Of a stretch of DNA of 64,000 bases, positions 39,179-48,035 are shown piece after piece. This DNA is from Spirochaetaceae bacterium. Its GTDB lineage: Bacteria; Myxococcota_A; UBA9160; UBA4427. The notes beneath the pieces are model-generated. The model saw only the letters and a program-made list of their open reading frames with translations, was not told the DNA's origin and did not search any database. The DNA lies in NCBI GenBank assembly GCA_020632655.1, contig JACKFD010000001.1, forward strand, positions 677,945-741,944, written 5' to 3'. The position numbers were made by a program, and so were the translations under genes. How positions within the stretch are numbered: the stretch's first letter is position 1; each line of letters begins with the position of its first letter.

Positions 39179-39616
39179 ATGCGGGACGAAGCCGAGCGGA
39201 ACAAGGCGCTGGTCGAGCGCTACTTCGAGTGTGTCGCGAGCGGGGATCCGGGGGTCGCCGACCTCTTCGTCGAGGAGGCGCTCTGGCTCGCCCCCCAGAG
39301 CTCGCCGGTCGGGCGGCGGCACGAGGGCAAGCCGGCCGTGCTCGCCCTGATGGCGAGCGGCGTCGGGCTCTACGACACGAGTCGGCCGATGGACATCCGG
39401 CGCGAGGCGATCGCCGCCGAGGGCGACCGGGTCTTCGTCGAGATGACGATCCGTGCGACGAGCGGGCAGGGCGCGCCCTACGAGAACCACTACGTCATGG
39501 TCTTCACGCTCCGCGATGGCCGGATCGTCGAGGTCCACGAGCACGTCGACACGCTCTACGCCCAGCGTCTGCTCTTCGATCCGGTCGGTTGGCGCTCGCC
39601 GCTCGACGAAGGCTGA
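39179..39616 (+). CDS. SnoaL-like / nuclear transport factor 2-fold protein
   Basis: A 145-aa protein with the NTF2-like cone fold: NKALVERYFECVASGDPGV at the start, a central beta region, and NHYVMVFTLRDGRIVEVHEH near residues 100-119. That last stretch is the hallmark of SnoaL/ketosteroid-isomerase relatives. Family members isomerise or hydrate small hydrophobic molecules, or only bind them; substrate cannot be told. Start ATG at 39179 lacks a strong ribosome site (GAGAGGCTATCGTAGCCGC). It is divergent from the PpiC-like gene and precedes the PQQ dehydrogenase by 90 nt. Confidence 0.82.
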   Translation: MRDEAERNKALVERYFECVASGDPGVADLFVEEALWLAPQSSPVGRRHEGKPAVLALMASGVGLYDTSRPMDIRREAIAAEGDRVFVEMTIRATSGQGAPYENHYVMVFTLRDGRIVEVHEHVDTLYAQRLLFDPVGWRSPLDEG

Positions 39617-39706
39617 GCGGAGCGGGCGGATCCGGCCGCACCGCAGCGGATTCCCGATCGCGGGCCTCGCCGTCCGGGTGAGGAAGGGCCTAGACTCCGC
39701 GCCACC

Positions 39707-41779
39707 ATGAATCGCCTCCGAATCCGTCCGTCGTCGGCGGGCCCTCGCCGGTCGGTGAGCCCCGCCTCTACTCCTCCCGGTCCGTTTGCCTCCAGCCTGA
39801 TCCTGCTCGTCGGCCTCGCGATCGCGTGCGTCACGGGCTGCGGCGGCGACGAGGCGTCCCAGGCGCCCGGTCGCACCGCCGGCTGGTCGCATTACGGCGG
39901 CGACGCCGGCGGCAGCCGACATTCGCCCCTCGATCAGATCACGCCGGAGAACGTCGACCAGCTGGAGGTCGCCTGGACCTACCACACGGGCGATCTGCTC
40001 GACGGCATCTCCTATCAGCCGGGCAACGACGACGCGGCGAAGTCGAGCCACGCCGCCACGAGCTTCCAGAACACGCCGATCCTGATCGATCGCACGCTCT
40101 ATACCTGCACGCCCTTCAACCGGGTGATCGCCCTCGACGCCGAGACCGGGGAGGAGGAGTGGACCTTCGATCCGAAGGTCTCGCTCGACGGGATGTATCT
40201 GCTGAATTGTCGGGGTGTCTCGGCCTGGACGGACTCCCGCGCCCGGGCGGGCGAGGCCTGCCAGACGCGGATCTTCACGGGCACGATCGACGCGCGCCTG
40301 ATCGCCCTCGACGCGCGGACGGGCGAGCCCTGCCCGGGCTTCGGTCGCGACGGGACCGTCGACCTGACCGAGGGCGTCGGGGATCCGAAGCCCGGCGAGT
40401 ACGGCGTGACCTCGCCGCCGGTCGTGCTCGGCGACCGCGTGATCACGGGCGCGATGGTGCTCGACAACCGGCGCGTGGACGCGCCGAGCGGCGTCGTGCG
40501 CGCCTACTCCGCGCGCACGGGCCGGCGCCTCTGGGCCTGGGAGGCCCTCGTGCCCGGCCAGGCGACGAGCCAGCGTGGTCGCTACGAGCGCGGCACCTCC
40601 AACGCCTGGACGGCGCTCTCGGCGGATCCCGATCGCAACCTCGTCTTCGTGCCGACGGGCAATACCTCGCCCGATTACTTCGGTGGCCATCGCGACGGCC
40701 TCGATCACTACTCGAGCTCGATCGTCGCCCTCGACGGCGACACGGGCGAGGTCGTCTGGCATTTCCAGACCGTGCATCACGACATCTGGGACTACGACGT
40801 CGCGGCACAGCCCGTGCTCTTCGACTTCCCGTCGGAGCAGGGCGCCGTGCCGGCCGTCGCGGCGGCGACGAAGATGGGCCATCTCTTCGTGCTCGATCGT
40901 CTGACGGGCAAGCCGCTGCTGCCGGTCGAGGAGCGGCCCGTGCCCGGTCGGGCCGTGCCCGGCGAGGCGCCGCTCTCGCCGACCCAGCCCTTTCCCGTGA
41001 AGCCGCCGCCGCTGCACCCGGCGACGCTCACGCCCGACGATGCCTTCGGCTTCCTGCCCTGGGATCGCAGCGCCTGCCGCAAGCGGATCGAGGACGCGCG
41101 CTCCGAGGGCATCTTCACGCCACCGAGCACCCAGGGCACGATCCAGTACCCCGGCATGGTCGGCGGGATGAACTGGGGCAGCCTCTCGGTCGACGCGGGG
41201 CGGCGCCTGCTCGTCGTGAACAACCAGCGCGTCGCGACCTATATCCGGCTCGTGCCGCGGGCGGAGTACGACGCGATGGTCGAGGAGCGGGGCGGCGCGC
41301 CGGCCTTCGGCTTCGAGCCGCAGGAGGGCACGCCCTACGCCCTCGAGCGCTACCCGCTGCTCTCGCCCTACCTGGGCGCGCCGTGCAATCCGCCGCCCTG
41401 GGGCACGCTGACCGCGATCGACCTCGCGACGGGCGACGTCGTCTGGGACGTCCCGCTCGGCAATACGCGCGATCTGGCGCCCTGGCCGATCTGGTGGCTG
41501 CTCGGTGACCTCGGCGTGCCGAACATCGGCGGCCCGATCACGACCGCGAGCGGCCTCACGTTCATCGGCGCGACGACCGACGGCTACCTGCGCGCCTTCA
41601 AGACGGCGACGGGCGAGGAGCTCTGGCGTACGCGACTGCCGACGAGCGCCCACGCGACGCCGATGACCTACCGGGTCGATCCGGCGGGCAAGCAGTACGT
41701 CGTGGTCGCGGCGGGCGGGCACCTGCTGCTCGGCACGACACCCGGCGATACGCTGATCGCCTACGCCTTGCCCGACTGA
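39707..41779 (+). CDS. PQQ-dependent dehydrogenase, lipoprotein (glucose-dehydrogenase-like)
   Basis: Eight-bladed quinoprotein of 690 aa. A signal sequence ending with the lipobox CVTGC (Cys45) marks it for lipid anchoring. The beta-propeller has typical blades: GWSHYGGDAGGSRHSPLDQI at the start, tryptophan-docking repeats such as VIALDAETGEEEWTF, HDIWDYDVAAQPVLFD, GGMNWGSLSVD and TFIGATTDGYLRAF. Spacing and the WPIWWLLGDLGVPNIGGP segment resemble the soluble half of membrane glucose dehydrogenase (Gcd), without its five N-terminal helices. It probably oxidises sugars or alcohols in the periplasm and passes electrons to quinone. No PQQ synthesis genes lie in the window. Confidence 0.88.
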   Translation: MNRLRIRPSSAGPRRSVSPASTPPGPFASSLILLVGLAIACVTGCGGDEASQAPGRTAGWSHYGGDAGGSRHSPLDQITPENVDQLEVAWTYHTGDLLDGISYQPGNDDAAKSSHAATSFQNTPILIDRTLYTCTPFNRVIALDAETGEEEWTFDPKVSLDGMYLLNCRGVSAWTDSRARAGEACQTRIFTGTIDARLIALDARTGEPCPGFGRDGTVDLTEGVGDPKPGEYGVTSPPVVLGDRVITGAMVLDNRRVDAPSGVVRAYSARTGRRLWAWEALVPGQATSQRGRYERGTSNAWTALSADPDRNLVFVPTGNTSPDYFGGHRDGLDHYSSSIVALDGDTGEVVWHFQTVHHDIWDYDVAAQPVLFDFPSEQGAVPAVAAATKMGHLFVLDRLTGKPLLPVEERPVPGRAVPGEAPLSPTQPFPVKPPPLHPATLTPDDAFGFLPWDRSACRKRIEDARSEGIFTPPSTQGTIQYPGMVGGMNWGSLSVDAGRRLLVVNNQRVATYIRLVPRAEYDAMVEERGGAPAFGFEPQEGTPYALERYPLLSPYLGAPCNPPPWGTLTAIDLATGDVVWDVPLGNTRDLAPWPIWWLLGDLGVPNIGGPITTASGLTFIGATTDGYLRAFKTATGEELWRTRLPTSAHATPMTYRVDPAGKQYVVVAAGGHLLLGTTPGDTLIAYALPD

Positions 41780-41800
41780 GCGACGACTCGACGGGCGAGA

Positions 41801-41818
41801 CGCCGGCGGCGGCCGGCG
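41801..41818. terminator. Weak hairpin between convergent genes
   Basis: CGCCGGC (41801-41807) and GCCGGCG (41812-41818) form a 7-bp stem with a 4-nt loop, in the 43-bp gap between convergent stop codons. There is no T-run, so termination is only a possibility. Confidence 0.35.
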
Positions 41819-41822
41819 CGAC

Positions 41823-42902
41823 TCAGCGCAGGCCGCCCTTGTCCAGCAGCTGGGCGAGGGCGGTCGCCGCCGGATTCTCCTTCCAGATCGTCTGCTCCTT
41901 CGGCAGCACGCCCCGGTCCACGAGCCGGTTCATCACGCGCACGACGATCGCCGCATAACGCACGCCGCCGAGCAGCTCGTAGTAGAAGGTGTCGGGGACG
42001 GGCACGCCCGCCGCCTCGGCGTACATCTCGCGCTGGGCCTGGCGGCTCGGATCGCCCGGTATGCGCTCCTGGCCGATCGCCTCGTGCATCGTCCGGTCGA
42101 AGAGCATCCACCAGCCGACGTCGATCTCCTTCGGTGCGACGGCGATGTTCTCGAAGTCGGTGATGCAGAGGATCTGGTTCTGCGGGCCGTAGATGATGTT
42201 GCCCGGGCGCGAGTCGCCCCAGCTGAGTCCCGGCTCGAGGTCACGCGGGAGGTTTGCTCGCAGCCACGCGACGCCGCGGTCGAAGTCGGGATGCTCGCGA
42301 TCGCCGAGCTCGCGGCGCATGTAGGCCTCCCAGATGTCGATCTGACGCTCGACCGTGGGATCCGCGCCGGGCGCGACGAGCCACTCGAAGCCCGCCTTCC
42401 GCCAGTCGATCGTATGGAAGGTGGCCATCATGTCGATGCCGCGGCGGATGATCTCGCGCCGTTCGTCGGGCGTGGCGTCGACGAAGAAGCCCGACTGCGA
42501 GTAGGGCGGGTCCTCGGTCATGACGTTGCCGCCCACGAACGCCATGGCGAAGAAGGGCTGGCCGAGGATCGACGCGTCGGCCTCGTAGCCGATCAGGTCC
42601 GCGAGCGGCACCTTGCCCGTCCGGGCGAGGGCCTCCATCGAGCGGTATTGGATCTCGATCTCGACGTCGAGGCCGGGCGCCTGCTGGGGGTAGATCGCGG
42701 GCTCCGGGTTCTCGAGCCGGAGCACGATCTTGTCCTCGATCGCGCGGCCCGCGCGTCGGTAGCTGAGCGGGACGAAGATCGTCTTCGCCGAGAAGCCCGA
42801 CTTCGGCTGCTGGAAGACCCCGATCTCGAGGTCCGCAACGTCGCTCCATCGGCTGGCGAGCCAGGCCCGGAAGGGTTCGCGTAGCGCGTCGTCGTCGCTC
42901 AT
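41823..42902 (-). CDS. Phosphotransferase family protein (APH/ChoK kinase fold)
   Basis: A 359-aa protein kinase-like phosphotransferase. The nucleotide-binding lobe (about 20-130) includes KIVLRLENPE (the ATP-binding lysine strand). The catalytic loop reads LSWGDSRPGNIIYGPQN near residue 225, where the usual HGDxxxxN is WGDSRPGN. The metal-binding ITDFENIAV (DFE) follows near 248. Similar enzymes encoded near acyl-CoA dehydrogenases are common in actinobacteria and marine proteobacteria with unknown substrates; aminoglycoside resistance is not implied. ATG at 42902 has a GGGAGAGGA site. An upstream extension is rejected because family similarity starts here. Divergent from the RND gene. Confidence 0.85.
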   Translation of the reverse strand: MSDDDALREPFRAWLASRWSDVADLEIGVFQQPKSGFSAKTIFVPLSYRRAGRAIEDKIVLRLENPEPAIYPQQAPGLDVEIEIQYRSMEALARTGKVPLADLIGYEADASILGQPFFAMAFVGGNVMTEDPPYSQSGFFVDATPDERREIIRRGIDMMATFHTIDWRKAGFEWLVAPGADPTVERQIDIWEAYMRRELGDREHPDFDRGVAWLRANLPRDLEPGLSWGDSRPGNIIYGPQNQILCITDFENIAVAPKEIDVGWWMLFDRTMHEAIGQERIPGDPSRQAQREMYAEAAGVPVPDTFYYELLGGVRYAAIVVRVMNRLVDRGVLPKEQTIWKENPAATALAQLLDKGGLR

Positions 42903-43101
42903 CGCCTCGTATCCTCTCCCTCGGATCGGCGCCGTGAGAAGCCACGTCCGCTCGCCGGGCCGCGCGCCGGCCGCGATTCTGGCATACCCGGACGCGGGGT
43001 GGGAGCCCCGGCGCGCCGCCTCATGTGTGCGTTCGGGCGATGGCGACGCCTCGGGCCCGTGATCTACCGTGCCGACCAGCCGAGGGCGACGGGAGGCCGA
43101 C

Positions 43102-45576
43102 ATGAATGCAGACGGGAATCGCGAAGGGGGCATGCTCGAACGGTTGAACGAGCGCTTCGCCGCCCTTGCGGGCTTCTGCTTCGACCACCGGCTCCTCGTC
43201 TCGGCGCTCTGCCTCGCGATCCTCGCCGGCAGCGTCTCCCTGGCCATGCACATCGAGGGCGACGCGAGCTACGAGGCCTACTTCTACGAAGGCGATACGA
43301 CCTACCTCTCCTACGAGGCCTATCGCGAGGATTTCGGCTCCGACGAGGTCGCCTACATCGGCTTCGAGCTGCCCGATCTCGAGCACGGCCCCTGGAACGT
43401 CGCTGCGATGGAGGCGCTCGTCTCCCTGACGCAGGCACTCGAGGACGAGGTGCCCTTCGTGTACAGGGTGACCTCGCTCGCGAACGCCGAGCTCACGATC
43501 GGCACGCAGGACGGCATCGAGATCACGAAGATCGAGGACGACTGGCCCCTCGATCAGGCGGAGCTGCTCGCGCGGCGCGAGGCCTATCTCGCCAAGCCGA
43601 TGTGGGTCGGCGGGATCATCAACCCGAGCGCCGACTTCGGCGCCATCATCGTCGAGATGGACCGATCGAGCACGGACCCGCCGGAGGCGATCCTCGCGGA
43701 GGAGGACGAGTGGATCTACCCGGGCGAGCCCGGCAACACGGAGAACATGTACCCGCAGATCACGGACGCGCGGATCCAGGAGATCCTCGACCGCCCGGAG
43801 TACGCGGACTTCGTCTTCTTCGGGTCGGGTGACGTCCCGCTCAACGCCTACTACAACCGGATCCTCTTCACAGAGCCGATGAAGCTCCTGGCGATCACGG
43901 TGCTCGTCATCTCGACGATCCTCTTCATCGCCTTCCGCAGCTTCGTCAGCGTCGTGACGCCGCTCTCGGTGCTGATCCTGACGATGGCCACGACGGTCGC
44001 GGCGATGGTGCTGCTCGGGTTCAAGATCAATCTCTCCTTCGGGCCGACACCGACGCTGCTGATGGCGATCGGCGTGGCGCACTCGGTGCACGTGCTCTCG
44101 GAGTTCGGTGCGCGCTTCCGGGCCGGCGGGGATCGGCGCCGGGCGCTCGTCGACACGATGTACCTGGTCGGCGTGCCCTGCCTGCTCACGAGCGTCACGA
44201 CGGCGGTCGGCTTCGCGTCGATGAGCTTCGTCCCGATCCGCAGCATCGGCGAGGGCGGCATCTACCAGGCGATCGGCGTGCTCGCCGCGTTCTTCTTCTC
44301 GATCACCCTGCTGATGGCGCTCCTCTCCTTCGGTCGGGCCACGCGCCCTCCGACCGGCGAGGCGGTCGAGTCCGCGAAGGGGGGCGTCGGCACGCGGCGT
44401 CTGCTCGACGCGATCGCACGCTTCAACATCCAGCATCGCCGCCCGTTGATCGCCGCCTTCGCCGTCTTCCTCGTGGTGTTCGGGATCGGGGCGACCCGGG
44501 TCGAGGTCGACAGCAACTGGCTCGACGACTTCTGGGAGAGCTCCTGGATCTACGCGACCACGACGCGCGTCGACGAGGAGATGGGCGGCACGACGAACAT
44601 CATCTATCTCTTCGACGCCGGCGAGGACGACGGGATCAAGGAGCCCGCCGTCCTGCGCGAGATCGATCGGATCGAGCAGATGGCGGGCGAGGAGTCCTGG
44701 CTCGTCCGCAAGACCTACTCGATCGTCGACATCGTGAAGGATCTCAACCAGGTCTTCCACGAGGGCGATCCCGCCTGGTATCGGATTCCGGAGACGCGGG
44801 AGGAGGTCGCGCAATACCTTCTGCTCTACGAGTCGTCGGGCGGCGAGGAGGCGGAGGAGTACGTCTCTTCGGACTATCGCCGCGCGAATCTCGAGCTGCG
44901 CCTGCGGCTCGCTCCCACGACGGCGACCCAGGACCTCGTGGCGAAGCTGTCGCGGTCGATCGAGCAGGAGCCGCTTCGCGAGACGAAGCTCTCGCTGACG
45001 GGCATCGGCGCGCTCTGGCTGCGACTCATGGACTACATCATGTCGAGCCAGATCCAGGGCTTCGCAATCGCCTTCGGCGTGATCACGGCCATGATGATCG
45101 TGATCTTCCGCTCGTTCCGGATCGGGCTGATCTCGATGGTCCCGAACCTCGCGCCGGTCTTCCTGGCGCTGGGGGCGATGGGCTGGTTCGGGATCTCGCT
45201 CGACTACAACAAGGTCGGCATCGCGGCGATCGCCCTGGGCATCTCGGTCGACGACACGATCCATTTGATGGCCCGCTTCCGGCACGAGTTCCAGGTGCAC
45301 GGTCGCTACGAGAAGGCGCTCGAGGCGGCCATGAGCGACGTGGGGAGGGCCCTGATCCTGACCTCGGTGGCCCTCGTGCTGGGCTTCCTCGTGAACGGGT
45401 TCTCGGAGATGCGGGCGCAGGCGCTCTACGGCGTGCTGCTCTCGAGCGCGCTGGTCGTCGCGCTCGTCGCGGACTTCCTCTTCATGCCGTCGCTGGTGCT
45501 CTGGCTGAAGCCTTTCGGGCCGGAGGGCGAGCGGCGACCCGAGCAGGACGTCCAGTCGTTGCGCCACGCGGCCTGA
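43102..45576 (+). CDS. RND/MMPL-family exporter
   Basis: Large inner-membrane transporter of 824 aa. Two repeats each consist of one helix, a large periplasmic loop and five helices. The first begins VSALCLAILAGSVSLAMHIEGDASYEAYFY. The sterol-sensing-like cores are LSFGPTPTLLMAIGVAHSVH (about 310-330) and NKVGIAAIALGISVDDTIHL in repeat 2; the latter has the conserved Asp pair of RND proton relay. Layout resembles MmpL or HpnN lipid exporters more than AcrB drug pumps: no tripartite partner genes nearby. Start chosen at 43102 because GGGAGG precedes it and the extra 11 codons upstream add nothing. Probable lipid or hopanoid cargo, unverified. Confidence 0.88.
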   Translation: MNADGNREGGMLERLNERFAALAGFCFDHRLLVSALCLAILAGSVSLAMHIEGDASYEAYFYEGDTTYLSYEAYREDFGSDEVAYIGFELPDLEHGPWNVAAMEALVSLTQALEDEVPFVYRVTSLANAELTIGTQDGIEITKIEDDWPLDQAELLARREAYLAKPMWVGGIINPSADFGAIIVEMDRSSTDPPEAILAEEDEWIYPGEPGNTENMYPQITDARIQEILDRPEYADFVFFGSGDVPLNAYYNRILFTEPMKLLAITVLVISTILFIAFRSFVSVVTPLSVLILTMATTVAAMVLLGFKINLSFGPTPTLLMAIGVAHSVHVLSEFGARFRAGGDRRRALVDTMYLVGVPCLLTSVTTAVGFASMSFVPIRSIGEGGIYQAIGVLAAFFFSITLLMALLSFGRATRPPTGEAVESAKGGVGTRRLLDAIARFNIQHRRPLIAAFAVFLVVFGIGATRVEVDSNWLDDFWESSWIYATTTRVDEEMGGTTNIIYLFDAGEDDGIKEPAVLREIDRIEQMAGEESWLVRKTYSIVDIVKDLNQVFHEGDPAWYRIPETREEVAQYLLLYESSGGEEAEEYVSSDYRRANLELRLRLAPTTATQDLVAKLSRSIEQEPLRETKLSLTGIGALWLRLMDYIMSSQIQGFAIAFGVITAMMIVIFRSFRIGLISMVPNLAPVFLALGAMGWFGISLDYNKVGIAAIALGISVDDTIHLMARFRHEFQVHGRYEKALEAAMSDVGRALILTSVALVLGFLVNGFSEMRAQALYGVLLSSALVVALVADFLFMPSLVLWLKPFGPEGERRPEQDVQSLRHAA

Positions 45577-45633
45577 AGACGGTCGTTCGTGCGAAGGCGT
45601 TCGCGTCGCGCGCGGAGCGCGGCGCGATGGCGC

Positions 45634-46575
45634 TCAGGGCTCGAGCACGACCTTCAGCGAGGGCGTATCCGACTCGACGAGCGCGAAGGCCTCGCGCGCC
45701 GCGTCGAGTGGGAAGCGATGGGTGATGACCGCCTCGGCGATCTCCGGCCGCTGCGCGAGGAGTGCGGCCGCCGAGTCGACGTCGCGTCCCGCCGAATGGT
45801 GGCCGTAGTACGTGCCCCAGATCATCGTGAGCTCCTTGGCGACGAAGGGCAGCACCTCGATCTGTTTGGTCGGCGTGTAGTAGCCCGCGACCATCAGCAC
45901 GCGGCCGCCCGGCGCGCAGCGCGCCGCCGCCGCCGCGATCGAGGCCTCGGACCCGTCCGCCTCGACGACGACGTCGTAGAGGCCCTCCGGTCGCGTGCCG
46001 AGTCCGATTCGCTCGGCCGCCTCGAGTGCGTGGGGCGCCGTCTCCTCGAGGTCGACCTCGCAGCCGCGGAAACGCGCGCCCGCGCCGGCGAGCAGGCCGA
46101 AGCCGGTCAGGTTCGCCCCGACGATGCAGACGCGATCCCGGCTCGCGAGGCGGGCGAGGGAGAGCGCGTGGAGATTCACCGCGAGCGGCTCGATCAGACA
46201 GGCGGAGCCGACGTCGAGGCCGCGGGGCAGGGGGACGATCGAGCGGGGGGGCACGAGGACCTCCTCGGCCATGCCGCCCGGGCTGCCGACGCCCAGCACC
46301 ATCGCGTGCCCCCGCTCGCAGTAGAGGGAGTCGCCCCGGGCGCACGCGTCGCACGCGCCGCAGGGGGCGAGGGGCTCGATGCCGACGGGCGTGCCATCGT
46401 CGAGCACGCCCGCGAACTCGTGCCCGAGCGTGAAGGGCAGCGCGCCGAGGCGCGCGAGGTTCACGTCCGTCTGGCAGATCGATGCCGAGCGCGTCCGTAC
46501 GCGCACGCCTTCGCCGTGGGCCGACGGAACGTCCCGGGTCTGGATGCCGTGCTCGCTGCAGACGACGGCGCGCAT
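45634..46575 (-). CDS. Zinc-dependent alcohol dehydrogenase (MDR family)
   Basis: Medium-chain dehydrogenase of 313 aa. Catalytic zinc region: ASICQTDVNL and LGHEFAGVLDDG. Structural zinc cysteines cluster in APCGACDACARGDSLYC near residues 68-84. The Rossmann fold (VCIVGANLTGFGLLAG near 145-160) has the dinucleotide turn altered (GANLTG). Reaction: NAD(P)-linked oxidation of an alcohol or sugar alcohol; substrate unknown. The ATG at 46575 is chosen as the family N-terminus (MRAVVCSEHG); an upstream reading of 31 more codons is unlikely. Slightly shorter than the usual 340 aa. Divergent from the esterase. Confidence 0.9.
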   Translation of the reverse strand: MRAVVCSEHGIQTRDVPSAHGEGVRVRTRSASICQTDVNLARLGALPFTLGHEFAGVLDDGTPVGIEPLAPCGACDACARGDSLYCERGHAMVLGVGSPGGMAEEVLVPPRSIVPLPRGLDVGSACLIEPLAVNLHALSLARLASRDRVCIVGANLTGFGLLAGAGARFRGCEVDLEETAPHALEAAERIGLGTRPEGLYDVVVEADGSEASIAAAAARCAPGGRVLMVAGYYTPTKQIEVLPFVAKELTMIWGTYYGHHSAGRDVDSAAALLAQRPEIAEAVITHRFPLDAAREAFALVESDTPSLKVVLEP

Positions 46576-46745
46576 CGCGGCAGTATGGCCCATCCGCGCC
46601 GCGTGGTCGTGGCGGGGGACGATCGTCCGGGACGCTCTTGCGTGGCGCGGGAGCGTGCACTCCGCCACACTGCGTCGCCCCGGGCGCCTGATGCGACCCG
46701 ACGGACCGGCGGGCGCCCCGCGGCCCGAGAGGCGGAGCGATTGGC

Positions 46746-48035
46746 ATGAACGCCCCGAACGTCTTCCTCGCCCTGAGCGTCCTCGGGGTGGCGCTCTCCG
46801 GTCTCACGTATTTCCGGATCCGCCTGCACCCGACGCAGCTGATCCCGACCTTCCTGATCGGCTGGCTGCGCGGCGAGCTCGCGCTCCAGACGATCGCGAT
46901 CGAGGCGATCGTGACGGCGGTCTGGATCGCAGCCGGTGCCCTCGCGGCGCCGGCGGGACGCATCGGGCTCGCTCTCACGCTGCTGTCCTGGGGCCTGCTG
47001 CTCGCGGTCCATCGCCGCGGCGTGAACGCCGGGGGCGAGATCGCCGCTGCCCTCGCGTCCGAGAACATCGTGCCGGACCGCGACGTGTCGGCGCTCCACG
47101 GCCTGCTGCGTCCCTTCGCCTTCGCCCATCCCGAGGTCGAACGCCTGCGCGATCTCGCCTACGGCGATTCGCTGCCCGGCGATCAGGGCGGGCGCAACCT
47201 GCTCGACGTCGTGAAGCCGAAGTCCGCGGGCCCCGGCGACCGGCGGCCCGTGCTGCTCCAGATCCACGGCGGAGGCTGGATGATCGGCGACAAGCGGGAG
47301 CAGGGTGCTCCGCTCATGACGCATCTCGCGTCCAGGGGCTGGGTCTGCGTCGCGAGCAACTACCGCCTCAGTCCGCGGGCCACGATGCCCGACCACATCG
47401 TCGACGTGAAGCGCGCGATCGCCTGGGTGCGCGCGAACATCGAGTCCTACGGCGGAGACCCGGACTTCCTCTGCATCACGGGCGGCTCCGCCGGCGGCCA
47501 TCTCTGCTCGCTGGCCGCGCTCACGCCGAACGATCCCCGCTTCCAGCCGGGCTTCGAGCACGTCGACACGCGGATCGAGGCCTGCGTGCCCTTCTACGGT
47601 GTCTTCGACTTCCTCGATCGGGCGGGGGATCGCGGCCGCGCGAAGATGGAACCGATCCTCGCCGAGCGCGTCTTCAAGTGCTCACCGGCTGCGGCCCCCG
47701 AGCTCTGGGACGCGGTCTGTCCGATCTCGCGGGTCACACCCGAGGCGCCGCCCTTCTTCGTGATCCAGGGCAGTCACGACAGCCTCGTCTTCGTCGAGGA
47801 GGCGCGGACCTTCGTCCGCGCGCTGCGGGAGACGAGCCGGCAGCCCGCCCTCTACGCCGAGCTCTACGGCGCGCAGCACGCCTTCGAGATCTTCCACTCG
47901 CCGCGCAGCGCCCACGCCGTGCGCGGCGCGACGGCCTTCCTCGAGCGCGTGCGCGCGGAGTACGAGGCGCGGCTCGCCGGAGACGGGGCCGATCCCGTCG
48001 CGTCGGGTCGGGAAGCCGTCCGGGCGACGGCCTAG
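46746..48035 (+). CDS. Membrane-anchored alpha/beta hydrolase (HSL/carboxylesterase type)
   Basis: A 429-aa esterase with two or three N-terminal hydrophobic segments (about 6-25, 50-72 and 78-95) and a cytosolic or periplasmic hydrolase domain from about residue 115. The hormone-sensitive-lipase oxyanion motif LLQIHGGGWMIGD lies near 172. The nucleophile elbow ITGGSAGGH is near 243 (Ser), the acid region is QGSHDSLV near 340 and the catalytic His is AQHAFE near 377. This layout matches actinobacterial LipQ-like proteins that act on short lipid esters. Its stop overlaps that of the convergent carboxylase gene by 4 nt. Confidence 0.87.
   Translation: MNAPNVFLALSVLGVALSGLTYFRIRLHPTQLIPTFLIGWLRGELALQTIAIEAIVTAVWIAAGALAAPAGRIGLALTLLSWGLLLAVHRRGVNAGGEIAAALASENIVPDRDVSALHGLLRPFAFAHPEVERLRDLAYGDSLPGDQGGRNLLDVVKPKSAGPGDRRPVLLQIHGGGWMIGDKREQGAPLMTHLASRGWVCVASNYRLSPRATMPDHIVDVKRAIAWVRANIESYGGDPDFLCITGGSAGGHLCSLAALTPNDPRFQPGFEHVDTRIEACVPFYGVFDFLDRAGDRGRAKMEPILAERVFKCSPAAAPELWDAVCPISRVTPEAPPFFVIQGSHDSLVFVEEARTFVRALRETSRQPALYAELYGAQHAFEIFHSPRSAHAVRGATAFLERVRAEYEARLAGDGADPVASGREAVRATA

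Noticed and set aside
41823..42902. Aminoglycoside resistance gene
   Set aside because: The kinase fold is shared, but the catalytic loop (WGDSRPGN) and neighbours fit metabolic phosphotransferases, not known resistance enzymes.
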